Shown here: positions 26,192 through 35,060 of the stretch, in pieces | Position numbering within the stretch: position 1 is the stretch's first letter | How the letters are laid out: every line of letters begins with the position of its first letter | Assembly: GCA_049840815.1 (NCBI GenBank) | Contig: JASGJI010000004.1 | Location: 248,001-312,000 of the forward strand | Source: JASGDN01 sp049840815 | GTDB taxonomy: Bacteria; Chloroflexota; Chloroflexia; Thermomicrobiales; UBA6265 | Direction: 5' to 3' | DNA length: 64,000 nucleotides | Made by a program: the position numbers and the translations under genes | The notes under the pieces: generated by a model | Database searches by the model: none | The model's input: the letters and a program-made list of their open reading frames with translations, nothing else | What the model was told of the DNA's origin: nothing

Positions 26192-26922
26192 ACGTCGAAT
26201 GGGCACTTGGGGAGCTTGATGGGTTCATTTCTGCTACAGAGACCCGATACGTGCCGTCTCCGCCAGGAACCATAGGGTTTGGCTACTCCACGACGGCCGA
26301 AAGTGAAGAAGGGGTTATCAAGAGGGCCCAGGTTGTCGAACTGATTCTTGATAGGGCACTACCTGACTGGCGGATTGGTCTCCCTACTCCGAGGAACGAG
26401 TTGTGGTCTGACCATCGCGAGGCGGCGATTCGTGCGAGAGAGTCGTTGACTCGCGAGAAGGAGATTCGGGAGAACCTTGGCGACAACGCGCCGAAGCTCT
26501 CCGCTTCAGACTTTCACTCTTGGATCTGGGATGGAGCTGCGTCGCTGTGGCTCTCAGGGCACTTCCGTGAAGCGGTTGAGGGAGCGATTCGGAAGCTCAA
26601 CGCGGAAACGCAGAACAAGGTCGGTCGTCGTGATGTAGCTGAGACCGTCCTGTTCCAACAGGCATTCAGTCCACATCCGGCTCAGGCTGGAAAGCCGCGA
26701 CTGCATCGCATTCCGCGAGAAGATAATGACACGTACCGTTCGCTCCAGCGGGGAGCGATGGCATTTGCCGAGGGTATCTTCGCCGGGATCCGCAACCCGC
26801 TCGCTCACGAGGCCGAGCACGATCTGACCGAGCAGCAGGCCCTGGAGTACCTTGCGGCGCTCAGTGTCCTTGCACGCTGGGTCGATGACGCAGCCGTCGA
26901 AACCGTGGAGGGCATCCCATGA
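26188..26922 (+). CDS. Ymh/TIGR02391-family protein inside the restriction operon
   Basis: A 244-residue protein whose C-terminal half fits the Ymh (TIGR02391) family: FHSWIWDGAASLWLSGHFREAVEGA, then LFQQAFSP, then SLQRGAMAFAEGIFAGIRNPLAHE. That domain is often found next to restriction systems and in abortive-infection-like proteins. Molecular function is not established. The GTG start overlaps the hsdS stop, and the ATGA at its end overlaps hsdR, so translation is coupled. GC is lower in the N-terminal half. It probably assists or guards the restriction complex. Confidence 0.78.
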   Translation: MNVEWALGELDGFISATETRYVPSPPGTIGFGYSTTAESEEGVIKRAQVVELILDRALPDWRIGLPTPRNELWSDHREAAIRARESLTREKEIRENLGDNAPKLSASDFHSWIWDGAASLWLSGHFREAVEGAIRKLNAETQNKVGRRDVAETVLFQQAFSPHPAQAGKPRLHRIPREDNDTYRSLQRGAMAFAEGIFAGIRNPLAHEAEHDLTEQQALEYLAALSVLARWVDDAAVETVEGIP

Positions 26923-29900
26923 ATACGGTCGGCCAAAAGGAACGCGCCACCCAGGATCACGTCGTGCGCCTCTTCCAGGACAAGCTCGGCTACGACTATC
27001 TCGGCAACTGGGCGGATCGGAAAGAGAACGCCAACATCGAGGAGCACCTCCTTCGCAGCAATCTCAAGCGCCGGGGCTACGACGATGTACTGATCACCCG
27101 CGCCATAGAGCGCCTCACGAAGGACGCCGCCGTTGGGGGCGAACGCTCGCTCTACGAGGCAAATCGCGTGGTCTATGGGCTCCTTCGATACGGCACCAAG
27201 GTCAAGCGCGCGGTCGCCGACCCCACCGAGACCGTCTGGCTGATCGACTGGGACCATCCGCTGCTCAACGACTTCGCCATCGCCGAGGAAGTGACCATTC
27301 ACGGCGAGCACGTCAAGCGGCCAGACCTCGTCATCTATGTCAACGGCATCGCTCTCGGCGTGATCGAGCTCAAACGATCGTATGTCAGCGTCGCCGAGGG
27401 CATTCGCCAGAACATCGGTAACCAGCAGCAGACCTTCATCCGGCCATTCTTCTCGACCGTTCAGTTCCTCTTCGCCGGTAACGAGGTGGAGGGGCTGCGC
27501 TACGGTGCCATCGAAACCCCGGAGAAGTACTGGCTGGAATGGAAGGAGCCGTCGGCCTTCGCGGAGCCGCTCGATCGCGCGCTGATTCAGATGGGTGAGC
27601 CGGAGCGCTTCCTGGAGCTGATCCACGACTTCGTGGTCTTCGATCTGGGTGTCCGGAAGGCGGCTCGCCACAATCAGTACTTCGGTGTCAAGGCTGCCCA
27701 GGCGCGAGTCGCCACGCGGGAGGGCGGCATCATCTGGCACACCCAGGGCTCCGGCAAGAGCCTGCTGATGGTCTGGCTCGCGAAGTGGCTGATCGAGCAC
27801 GAGCACGATGCGCGGGTGCTCATCATTACGGATCGCACCGAGCTCGATGAGCAGATCGAGGATGACTTCAAGGGTGTCGGTGAGGCGATCCGGCGCACGA
27901 AGAGTGGTGCCGATCTCATCGCCCTCCTCAACGACACGAATCCCGCCCTGATCTGCTCGCTGGTCCACAAGTTCGGCGGCGAGAGTGAGCGCAACCGGGA
28001 CGAGGCGGAAAGCGCGTTTATCCGTGAGTTGAATGCCAAGCTTCCCCCCGGATTTCGCGCGAAGGGCAACATCTTCGTCTTCGTCGATGAGGCCCACCGC
28101 ACCCAGTCCGGCTCGATGCACAGGGCCATGAAGGCATTGCTCCCCAACGCGATGTTCATCGGCTTCACCGGGACTCCCCTGCTCAAGGCCGACCGGATGA
28201 CCAGCATCGAGACCTTCGGCAGCTTCATCCACACCTATAAGTTCGATGAAGCGGTCGCCGATGGGGTGGTGCTCGATCTTCGCTACGAGGCCCGCAGCAT
28301 CGATCAATCGCTTGCTGGCTCCAAGAAGATCGACGCCTGGTTCGATGCCAAGACGAAGGGACTGACCGATCTCACCAAGGCCTCACTGAAGCAGCGGTGG
28401 GGCACGATGCAGAAGATCGTCTCTGCCGATTCTCGCACGCGACAAATCGTCCAGGACATTCTGCTCGACTTCGAGACCGAGCCTCGCCTCGTCAGTGGGC
28501 GTGGCAACGCCATGCTCGTCAGCCAGAGCATCTACCAGGCAACCCGCTTCTATGAGGCGTTCGTCGATGCCGGATTCAAGGGCAAGGTCGCCCTCGTCTC
28601 CAGTTACGTCCCCAACCCCGGGGACGTGTCCAAGGAGGACTCGGGCGAAGGGGCGACCGAGCGCCTGAAGCAGTACCAGACCTACCGCCAGATGCTGGCG
28701 GAGTTCTTCGACCAACCAGCCGACACTGCCGTCAACCGGATCGATGAGTTCGAGACGGAGGTCAAGCGCCGCTTTATCGAAGAGCCCGGGCAGATGCGGC
28801 TGCTGATCGTGGTCGACAAGCTGCTCACTGGGTTCGATGCTCCTCCGGCTACCTATCTCTACATCGACAAGACCATGCGCGATCACGGGTTGTTCCAGGC
28901 GATCTGCCGGGTCAATCGCCTTGATGGCGACGACAAGACCTACGGGTACGTCATCGACTACCGCGATCTCTTCAAATCGTTGGGCGCTGCCATCACTGAC
29001 TACACCTCTGGCGCGCTCGACGGGTACGAGAAGGAGGACATCGACGGCCTGCTCAAGGACCGCACGGAGCAGGAGCGGGCCGATCTCGACGACGCGCTGG
29101 AGACCATCCGGGCCATCTGCGAACCCGTCGCGCCCCCGAAGGGCACGCTTCAGTACCAACACTGGTTCTGCGCGATCGACGCCGGGAACATGGACCAGAT
29201 CAAGGACAACGAGCCGAAGCGCGTCCAGTTCTACAAGGCGGTTGCCTCGTTGGTGCGCGCCTATGCAGCCGTCGCCAACGACATGGAACGGGCTGGATAT
29301 GCTGCTATGGAGGCAGCCGCGATCAAGGCGGAGGTCGCCATGTACGTGGCCATCCGCGAGGATGTCCGACTCGGCGCGGGCGAGAACGTAGATCTCAAGC
29401 AATTCGAGCCCGGCATGCGCGCGCTGCTCGATACCTACATTCGTGCCGATCCGTCCGAAACGGTTGCCACGTTCGAGCAGGGACTGGTCGAACTCATTGT
29501 CGAGCATGGCGCGGGGGCGCTGGGCGCGCTGCCCGAAGGGATCAGACGCGACAAGGAGGCGGTGGCGGAAACGATCGTCAACAACGTCCGCAAGACGATC
29601 GTGGATGAACACGCGATGAATCCGAAGTACTACGACACCATGTCGTCGCTGCTCGATGCGTTGATCGAACAGCGCCGCGAGGACGCGTTGGACTATGCAG
29701 ATTACCTGCAGGAACTCCTGGACCTGGCGACTAGGGTCGGGACACAGCAGTCGGACACCGACTACCCGACGTGGGTGAAGGATGGTGCTCAGCGGGCGCT
29801 CTACGACTTTGGTTGGGAAGATGAGGCGCTGGCGATCCGAGTCGATGACACTATCCGCACCTCCAGGCACCACGATTGGGTTGGAAGCCCCATGAAGGAA

Positions 29901-29999
29901 AAGGCACTCTCGCGTGAGATACGCCGCGTGATTGGGGAGGATTTCGCTCGGTACGATGAGCTCTTCGAGCTGGTGAAAGCCCGCGATGAGTACCGGTAG
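26919..29999 (+). CDS. hsdR: Type I restriction endonuclease subunit
   Basis: A 1026-residue translocase-nuclease. The N-terminal PD-(D/E)xK nuclease is visible as RPDLVIYVNG and VIELKRS. SF2 helicase motifs follow: Walker A in HTQGSGKSLLM, DEAH in VDEAHRTQSG, motif III in GFTGTPLL, and motif VI in the QAICRVNRLDGDDKTYGYVIDY region. It cleaves DNA lacking HsdM marks after ATP-driven translocation. The start overlaps the ymh gene and the end overlaps the YgjP-like gene, so the whole cassette is one operon. No frameshift is seen, and it looks functional. Confidence 0.94.
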   Translation: MNTVGQKERATQDHVVRLFQDKLGYDYLGNWADRKENANIEEHLLRSNLKRRGYDDVLITRAIERLTKDAAVGGERSLYEANRVVYGLLRYGTKVKRAVADPTETVWLIDWDHPLLNDFAIAEEVTIHGEHVKRPDLVIYVNGIALGVIELKRSYVSVAEGIRQNIGNQQQTFIRPFFSTVQFLFAGNEVEGLRYGAIETPEKYWLEWKEPSAFAEPLDRALIQMGEPERFLELIHDFVVFDLGVRKAARHNQYFGVKAAQARVATREGGIIWHTQGSGKSLLMVWLAKWLIEHEHDARVLIITDRTELDEQIEDDFKGVGEAIRRTKSGADLIALLNDTNPALICSLVHKFGGESERNRDEAESAFIRELNAKLPPGFRAKGNIFVFVDEAHRTQSGSMHRAMKALLPNAMFIGFTGTPLLKADRMTSIETFGSFIHTYKFDEAVADGVVLDLRYEARSIDQSLAGSKKIDAWFDAKTKGLTDLTKASLKQRWGTMQKIVSADSRTRQIVQDILLDFETEPRLVSGRGNAMLVSQSIYQATRFYEAFVDAGFKGKVALVSSYVPNPGDVSKEDSGEGATERLKQYQTYRQMLAEFFDQPADTAVNRIDEFETEVKRRFIEEPGQMRLLIVVDKLLTGFDAPPATYLYIDKTMRDHGLFQAICRVNRLDGDDKTYGYVIDYRDLFKSLGAAITDYTSGALDGYEKEDIDGLLKDRTEQERADLDDALETIRAICEPVAPPKGTLQYQHWFCAIDAGNMDQIKDNEPKRVQFYKAVASLVRAYAAVANDMERAGYAAMEAAAIKAEVAMYVAIREDVRLGAGENVDLKQFEPGMRALLDTYIRADPSETVATFEQGLVELIVEHGAGALGALPEGIRRDKEAVAETIVNNVRKTIVDEHAMNPKYYDTMSSLLDALIEQRREDALDYADYLQELLDLATRVGTQQSDTDYPTWVKDGAQRALYDFGWEDEALAIRVDDTIRTSRHHDWVGSPMKEKALSREIRRVIGEDFARYDELFELVKARDEYR

Positions 30000-30708
30000 C
30001 ACGCGGATCTCCGTCTCGGGAATCGATGCCGAGGTCATCTACAAGGCGATCAAGCACATCCACATCTCGGTGTACCCGCCTGAGGGTCGGGTCCGAGTGG
30101 CCGCACCGCACCGGATCGATGATGAGGCGGTGCGCCTTGCCGTGATCCAGCGCCTGCCATGGATCAGGAAGCAGCAGGTGCGATTCCAGGATGCACCGCG
30201 TCAGTCAAAGCGCCGCATGGTCTCGGGGGAAACGCACTACGTGTGGGGCGAGCGCTACCTGATGGATGTCTCCCGCTCCGGTCGGCACCGGATCGAGCTC
30301 GGCCCGCGTACCCTCTGGCTCATCACCCCTCGGTCTGCCGACGCTGCGGCTCGGCTGCGATTGCTTGAGCGGTGGTACCGGAACCAGCTTCTCGAAGCGC
30401 TGCCTGCCCTAGTTGATAAGTGGCAAACGATCATCGGCGAGGAAGCCGCTCGTGTGGAAGTCCGGCGCATGCGAACTAAGTGGGGGAGTTGCACGCCGGA
30501 CAAGAGAACGATCCGCCTAAACCTGGATCTGGCAACAAAGCACCCACGATGTCTCGAATATGTGTTGGTTCACGAGCTTATACATCTAAAGGAACGCACG
30601 CATAGCGAGCGATTCTACTCAATGCTGGATCTCTATCTGCCCGATTGGCGACAGCGACGCGACTTGCTCAACACAGCGCCGCTGAAGCACGAGGAATGGC
30701 CCTATTGA
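29986..30708 (+). CDS. YgjP-like (DUF45, M48-type) metallopeptidase
   Basis: A 240-residue protein of the YgjP/DUF45 family. The zinc-peptidase helix HELIHLKERTHSERF and the upstream KWGSCTPDKRTIRLNLDLA motif are diagnostic. It overlaps the hsdR 3' end by 14 bp. These genes very often travel with type I restriction operons, where a proteolytic role (for example control of HsdR) has been suggested but not shown. The N-terminal 60 residues, including ISVYPPEGRVRVAAPHRI, are also typical of the family. Confidence 0.88.
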   Translation: MSTGSTRISVSGIDAEVIYKAIKHIHISVYPPEGRVRVAAPHRIDDEAVRLAVIQRLPWIRKQQVRFQDAPRQSKRRMVSGETHYVWGERYLMDVSRSGRHRIELGPRTLWLITPRSADAAARLRLLERWYRNQLLEALPALVDKWQTIIGEEAARVEVRRMRTKWGSCTPDKRTIRLNLDLATKHPRCLEYVLVHELIHLKERTHSERFYSMLDLYLPDWRQRRDLLNTAPLKHEEWPY

Positions 30709-30733
30709 CGGGACAAGTCCGTGATGCGATGCC

Positions 30734-31867
30734 TTACGAGGCATCGCTCAGCGCGGCATCGAGCGTGTCTGCTGCCATGCGCTGCATGTCCGGCGTCACG
30801 TGGCTATACCGATTGAGCGTCATCGTGATGTCCGCGTGCCCGAGCCGCTCCTGCACGATTTTCGGGTGAACGCCCTGTGCCAGGAGCAGGGTCGCGCTCG
30901 TGTGCCGCAGGTCATGGAAACGGATCACCGGCAAGCCCGAGGCCGCCGTCAGCGTGCCGAAGGCGTGACTCAGCGAGTTGACGTGCAGCATGTTCCCGGT
31001 GCGGTTCGTGAAGACGAAGCCGTGGTCCTCCCAGATCTCGCCGAGGCGGAGCCGCTCCGCGTTCTGGCGCGCCCGATGCTTGCGCAGTGATGTCACGCAG
31101 CTGGCAGGAAGCGCGATCGCCCGCCTGCCTGCCGCCGTCTTCGGCTGACCGAGTTCCCACCGCCCTTCCTTGCCACGACTCAGGGTCCGCCGCACCGCGA
31201 GCGTGCCGCGATCGAGGTCGAGGTCCTCCCACTTCAGGCCGAGCAGTTCGCCGCGCCGCATCCCGGTCAACAGGGCCAGCCGCCAGAGGGCGGCAAGGTC
31301 ATGCCTGTCCGAGACGGCGAAGAAGCGGTTCACCTGTTCGAGGTTCCACGTCGTGATCTCGGGGAAGGTGCGGCGTGGGGCATCGACCATCGACCCGACG
31401 TTGCGCGAGACCACGCCCCAGCGTTCGGCCTGCTTCAGGACGCGGTGCAGCATCACGTGCAGGTGATGCACCGTCGTCGACGAGAGACCCGAGGCCAGCC
31501 GGTTGGCATAGAAACGCTGCAGGTCGGCAGGGGTCAGCTTCGTGAGTTGCCTCGTGCCGAGTTGCGGCAGGATGTGAACGCGGAGCATGTCGGCGTAGCG
31601 TCGGAAGGTGGACGGCCGTAGCGACGGTTCGACCGCCTCCAGCCATTGCGCCGCGAACTCCGCAAGCGTCAGCTTCTCGTGACCGACCGCCTCACCGTCA
31701 TCGACCTGGTCGAGCAGGGCGCGGATCTTTTCCTCGCACTCGCGGCGGGTCTGCGCGGTGACGCGCTTCTGGCGGCGCTTGCCGGTGACCGGATCCGGTG
31801 GCAGGTCGACGACGCCAGCCCAGCTCGTGCCAGTCTTGCCAGCAACCTTCGTGACTGATCCCTTCAT
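30734..31867 (-). CDS. int: Tyrosine recombinase/phage-type integrase
   Basis: A 377-residue integrase. The N-terminal arm-binding AP2-like strand region (GKRRQKRVTAQTRRECEEK) is followed by a SAM-like core-binding domain (TLAEFAAQWLEAVEPSLRPST). The catalytic domain carries R in LLTGMRRGEL, K in QPKTAAGRR, HxxR in HDLRHTSAT, H in RLGHADI and the nucleophile Y in NRYSHVT. All key residues are present. It faces the hsd operon tail to tail. It is the best candidate to mobilise the element, though it is not at the element's edge. Confidence 0.93.
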   Translation of the reverse strand: MKGSVTKVAGKTGTSWAGVVDLPPDPVTGKRRQKRVTAQTRRECEEKIRALLDQVDDGEAVGHEKLTLAEFAAQWLEAVEPSLRPSTFRRYADMLRVHILPQLGTRQLTKLTPADLQRFYANRLASGLSSTTVHHLHVMLHRVLKQAERWGVVSRNVGSMVDAPRRTFPEITTWNLEQVNRFFAVSDRHDLAALWRLALLTGMRRGELLGLKWEDLDLDRGTLAVRRTLSRGKEGRWELGQPKTAAGRRAIALPASCVTSLRKHRARQNAERLRLGEIWEDHGFVFTNRTGNMLHVNSLSHAFGTLTAASGLPVIRFHDLRHTSATLLLAQGVHPKIVQERLGHADITMTLNRYSHVTPDMQRMAADTLDAALSDAS

Positions 31868-31991
31868 CCGAGCATCCTCCCATTTCTACGAACCGTCGCT
31901 ACACGCAACCACACCAGATCACCTGGAATCGACGATAGGTGGTGCCGGGTTCCACGACAGCCCCCTCCGGCACCCGGAGTGCGGAGTGCGC

Positions 31992-32225
31992 TCACGACCA
32001 TCGAGCCAGGGCATGCAGCCGCATCAACTCCTCGTGCTCGTCCGTCGCCAGGGACGCCAGCCAGCCATTGAGCGATCCCGGCCACGCCTGCCTGTCCAGC
32101 GCCAGCCGTTCCAGGCTGTCGAGGTCCTCGTTAGTGAGACGGCGCAGATCGACCCGTCGCCGACGCCAGTGCGTCCGCTGCCGAGCCTCCATCACGGCTA
32201 GTCGTTGGCTCACCCGTGCTCTCAT
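31992..32225 (-). CDS. Small hypothetical protein of the element
   Basis: A 77-residue, arginine-rich helical protein (RTHWRRRRVDLRRLTNEDLDSLERLAL). No family is recognised. It overlaps the next gene upstream by 4 bp (ATGA-type), which supports its reality as part of a coupled chain of small genes from 33086 to 31992. Confidence 0.55.
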   Translation of the reverse strand: MRARVSQRLAVMEARQRTHWRRRRVDLRRLTNEDLDSLERLALDRQAWPGSLNGWLASLATDEHEELMRLHALARWS

Positions 32226-32437
32226 ACGGCGTCCAGCGGCATGCCCACGATGTGGATCTCGTGGGTGATCGGCACCAGGCGTCCGCAGTTGGGACAGTGT
32301 TCGGGGCGGCTCGTGTTCTCGTCATCATCGACGATCACCAGCGTCGACCACGTGCTGCAGGTTGGACAGCCCGTTCGCTGCCGTCCGTGGGCCGTTGCCT
32401 CCAAGGTGGCGATCCTGGATGCCGTCCGCCGGTTCAT
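32222..32437 (-). CDS. Small zinc-ribbon protein
   Basis: A 71-residue protein with two CxxC knuckles, CPTC and CPNC, about 25 residues apart. This is a probable rubredoxin-like zinc ribbon. Both ends overlap neighbouring genes by 4 bp. Such proteins are common in phage and plasmid modules. No function can be assigned. Confidence 0.6.
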   Translation of the reverse strand: MNRRTASRIATLEATAHGRQRTGCPTCSTWSTLVIVDDDENTSRPEHCPNCGRLVPITHEIHIVGMPLDAV

Positions 32438-32700
32438 GCGATCGCCTCCTCTATCTCGGCCAGATCCCGTTTCAGTTCCTCGACCGGGCAGCCTGCCTCG
32501 TCCGCCACGAACTGCAGTTGCCCCTCCCGGGTCGTGATCCCGTGACGCTGGAACTGGCGGGCGAGCTCCTCTGCCTCTGCCAGCAGCTCCGCTTCGTCGA
32601 TGTCGAGGATATGGGCTACCCGCGCCACCTCGGCCCGGATCGCTGGGGACGGACGACCTTCGATCGCGGCCAGCCGGGTGCGCAGGGTCGCCCGGCTCAT
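32434..32700 (-). CDS. Small hypothetical helical protein
   Basis: An 88-residue helical protein (MSRATLRTRLAAIEGR, then ILDIDEAELLAEAEELARQFQ, then GCPVEELKRDLAEIEEAI). No family is recognised. It shares 4-bp overlaps with genes on both sides. A much longer open frame continues upstream to 33369, but that part is Gly/Ala-rich and is the shadow of the HTH gene. Confidence 0.55.
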   Translation of the reverse strand: MSRATLRTRLAAIEGRPSPAIRAEVARVAHILDIDEAELLAEAEELARQFQRHGITTREGQLQFVADEAGCPVEELKRDLAEIEEAIA

Positions 32701-33086
32701 CGCCTGGTCTCCTCGGTGCTGGCTGCCGCTTCCAGCGCGGCGAGCCGCTCCTCGATCGTGGCCAGCTCCCGCACCTGCAACAGGCGGTTCAGGGTGATGT
32801 CCGCCGCCCGCACCCGCGCACCCAGCGGCGCCTCCCGGTCCGCCATCGCCCCCGCCAGCGTCCCGACCGCCGCCCGTGAGAGCCGAATCAGCACCCGTGA
32901 GACCTCGTCCAGGGCCCGCGCCTCCGCGTCCCGCACCGCCGAGGCGAAGAGCGGCTGCTTCATCCAGCGGTAGACCGTGTCCCGGCTTACGCCGGCCGCC
33001 GTTGCCGCGTGCGAGACCTCGCCGGTGTGGAGGAGTGCCGCCAGCGCCTTGCGCTGCTTGCCCGAAAGTGTCTGATCCTCCGACAT
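32697..33086 (-). CDS. Helix-turn-helix protein, phage terminase small-subunit-like
   Basis: A 129-residue protein. The N-terminal helix-turn-helix reads LSGKQRKALAALLHTGEVSHAA, then GVSRDTVYRWMKQP. It is followed by an alpha-helical region (RDAEARALDEVSRVLIRLSRAAV). This layout is common in short phage terminase-like or plasmid HTH proteins. No large terminase subunit is present here, so packaging is doubtful and DNA binding is the only safe claim. Confidence 0.6.
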   Translation of the reverse strand: MSEDQTLSGKQRKALAALLHTGEVSHAATAAGVSRDTVYRWMKQPLFASAVRDAEARALDEVSRVLIRLSRAAVGTLAGAMADREAPLGARVRAADITLNRLLQVRELATIEERLAALEAAASTEETRR

Positions 33087-33101
33087 GATGTCGCACCTTC
33101 C

Positions 33102-34211
33102 TTATGCCACCTGCGTGGTCAGCTCGCTGGCAGGTGCAAGCTGGATGAGGATGGCCATGCGCAGGTGGCGGGCGATGGCGTGCATGAGGAGCGGTGGCAC
33201 GCTGTTGCCGATCCGTCCCCACTGCTCCTGGTAACTCCCGGTGAAGCGGAAGGCGGGAGGATACGCTCCGATCGTGGCCGCTTCCCGGATCGTGAGTGGT
33301 CGTTGCTCGGTCGGATGGACGAGGGTGGCGAAGCCGGTCCCCTTCTGCGTCCGCATCAGGGTCGGACAAGGCCGGTCCGGGTGCGGTTTCACGCAGGAGG
33401 AGTAGCCCTTGCCGATCACGTGCATCGCGCTCTGGCCGGGACGGACCCGTGGCCAGAGGAGGCCGTAGGTGTCGGTCAGCTCGGGAGCCTCGGCATCACC
33501 CGGTTGCAACGCGAGCCGGGATGCTGCGGTTAAAGCAGTGCGCAGGGGGATCGGCCAACTGGTGGCAGCGGGATGCGAGGGTTCGATCCCGAGGTCGGAT
33601 CGCACCCCGATCACGATCAGGCGAGCGCGGTGCTGGGGGACGCCGAAGTACATCGCATTCAGGACCCGGGCCGAGACCCGGTAGCCCGCCGCCTTCAGGG
33701 CAACCAGACACTCCGCGAAGACGAGGCGCATCTTGCCCCGCACCATGCCGGCCACGTTCTCCATCACGAAGACCTTCGGCTGGAGGTCGGCCAGCAGCCG
33801 GACATACTCCCGGAAAAGCGTGTTGCGGCTGTCACTCAGTTGCCGTCGACCGGCTGTGCTGAATCCCTGGCAGGGTGGCGACCCGTCGAGCACGTCCAGT
33901 TCCCCCCGCTCCAGTCCCGCCTGTTCCAGCAGCATGTCGGCAGTGAGTTTTGCGATATCGCCTTCCCAGGTCGGAACATGCGGCAGGTTCTGGCGGAAGG
34001 TCGCCATGGCGACCGGATCGTGGTCGGTGGCGAAGGTCTCCCGGAAGCCGGCCATCAGGTAGCCGAGGGAGGACCCACCCCCACCGGCAAAGAGGCTGGC
34101 CACCGTCGGAGCATCGGGGAGACGGGGTGCCATCGCCGCCTGCCAGCGCTCCTCGAGCGTCTGAATGAGTTCAGCGGGGGAAGGTGTGACCACACTGGGG
34201 ACACGTGACAT
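33102..34211 (-). CDS. DNA (cytosine-5-)-methyltransferase
   Basis: A 369-residue C5 methyltransferase with the motifs in order: motif I SLFAGGGGSSLGY, motif IV GSPPCQGFSTAGRR with the catalytic cysteine, motif VI VFVMENVAGM, motif VIII QHRARLIVIG and motif X GNSVPPLL. The start is the ATG ending at 34211 with GGAGG 7 nt upstream, overlapping the ParB-like gene. No cognate restriction enzyme is adjacent, so it may be an anti-restriction or regulatory methylase of the element. The target sequence is unknown. Confidence 0.92.
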   Translation of the reverse strand: MSRVPSVVTPSPAELIQTLEERWQAAMAPRLPDAPTVASLFAGGGGSSLGYLMAGFRETFATDHDPVAMATFRQNLPHVPTWEGDIAKLTADMLLEQAGLERGELDVLDGSPPCQGFSTAGRRQLSDSRNTLFREYVRLLADLQPKVFVMENVAGMVRGKMRLVFAECLVALKAAGYRVSARVLNAMYFGVPQHRARLIVIGVRSDLGIEPSHPAATSWPIPLRTALTAASRLALQPGDAEAPELTDTYGLLWPRVRPGQSAMHVIGKGYSSCVKPHPDRPCPTLMRTQKGTGFATLVHPTEQRPLTIREAATIGAYPPAFRFTGSYQEQWGRIGNSVPPLLMHAIARHLRMAILIQLAPASELTTQVA

Positions 34212-34671
34212 GGGCCACCTCCTCGGCTGCGGATTCGTCGTATTCGGGGAACGCGATGTCGGGAGCGTCGGCCAGCAGGCTGGCGAGGTCGTCGTCGGAG
34301 AAGATGCCGGCGAGGTCGGTCTCCGCGGCGAGGGCGCGCAGCACCTCGCGGTCCCAGGTGGCCAGCTCGGCGGCGCGGTTGTCGAAGAGGGCGAGCCGGC
34401 GCTTCTGTTCCGGGGTGAGGTTGCGGCGACGCACGGCAATCAGGGTGTCGCCCTCGGCCTCGACCACCTGGACGTGGGTGAGTCCGGCGGCGCGGGCCGC
34501 TTCGACGGTGGCGTTGCCGGCGAGCACGACATCGTCCTCGTCGATCACGATCGAGCGGGCGGCACCGACCTCCCGGAGGCTGTCGGTAATCAGGGCGAGG
34601 TTCTCGTCGGAATGGGAACGGGCGTTGCGGGGATCGGGCTGCAGGGCATCGAGCCGGGTATCGGTCGTCAT
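34171..34671 (-). CDS. ParB-like nuclease-domain protein
   Basis: A 166-residue protein whose N-terminal ParB/sulfiredoxin-type domain reads RLDALQPDPRNARSHSDENL, then SIVIDEDDVVLAGNATVEAARAAG. A helical middle follows, and a CPQCGHTF half zinc knuckle sits at the C-terminus. In phages this domain is often next to DNA methylases, as here, where it overlaps the C5 methyltransferase by about 40 bp. It is not a chromosome-partition ParB. The ATG ending at 34671 removes an unsupported 34-residue extension. Confidence 0.75.
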   Translation of the reverse strand: MTTDTRLDALQPDPRNARSHSDENLALITDSLREVGAARSIVIDEDDVVLAGNATVEAARAAGLTHVQVVEAEGDTLIAVRRRNLTPEQKRRLALFDNRAAELATWDREVLRALAAETDLAGIFSDDDLASLLADAPDIAFPEYDESAAEEVAHVTCPQCGHTFPR

Positions 34672-34698
34672 GGGTGCGGTTCTCCGGAAAACGAAGAA

Positions 34699-34740
34699 GG
34701 GCCGCCGGACTCGAGCACATCGCTGCTCGACCGGCGGCCC
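34699..34740 (-). terminator. Long nested hairpin upstream of the ParB-like gene
   Basis: GGGCCGCCGG (34699-34708) pairs with CCGGCGGCCC (34731-34740), and an inner TCGAGCA/TGCTCGA stem lies at 34711-34730. On the minus strand the hairpin is followed by TTCTTCGTTTTC. It could end transcription from the small genes upstream or act as an attenuator for the ParB-like and methylase pair. Confidence 0.6.
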
Positions 34741-34769
34741 ATGTGTCCACCAACAGGTTGTCGTTATGT

Positions 34770-34997
34770 TCATTCTAGCAGATGACTATGGTCGAGCAGG
34801 AGCGATCCACCTTCGAAACGTCGGGTGGTGCCGCAGCAGGGACAGGTCACCATGACGTGGCGGGTGTCGAGATGGACGGTGATCCGGGTGACCGAGGGCA
34901 GGAGGCGCAGCATGCCTCCCGAGGTCAGGTGGCCGAGGACGGCACCATGGGGACAGGGACAACGGGGGTTCCGGCAGGTCCAGGTGCGGGTGCTCAT
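34770..34997 (-). CDS. Small cysteine-rich protein
   Basis: A 75-residue protein with CRNPRCPCPHG near the N-terminus and CPCCG later, a likely zinc-binding fold, with HLDTRHVMVTCPCCGTTRRF in the centre. The ATG ending at 34997 is preferred to the one at 35039. It lies between the primase remnant and the ParB-like gene. No family is recognised. Confidence 0.5.
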   Translation of the reverse strand: MSTRTWTCRNPRCPCPHGAVLGHLTSGGMLRLLPSVTRITVHLDTRHVMVTCPCCGTTRRFEGGSLLLDHSHLLE

Positions 34998-35060
34998 GAG
35001 GGATCTCCCGGTCGGGATGGTCGGTCTGGTCAGGAACAAGAAGAGGGAGGAGCCTGAAAC

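Noticed and set aside
31941..31950. Inverted copy of the tRNA end (GGTGCCGGGT) just upstream of the integrase
   Set aside because: Only 10 GC-rich bases match and the orientation is opposite. A chance match is plausible in 64 kb, so it is not called an attachment site.
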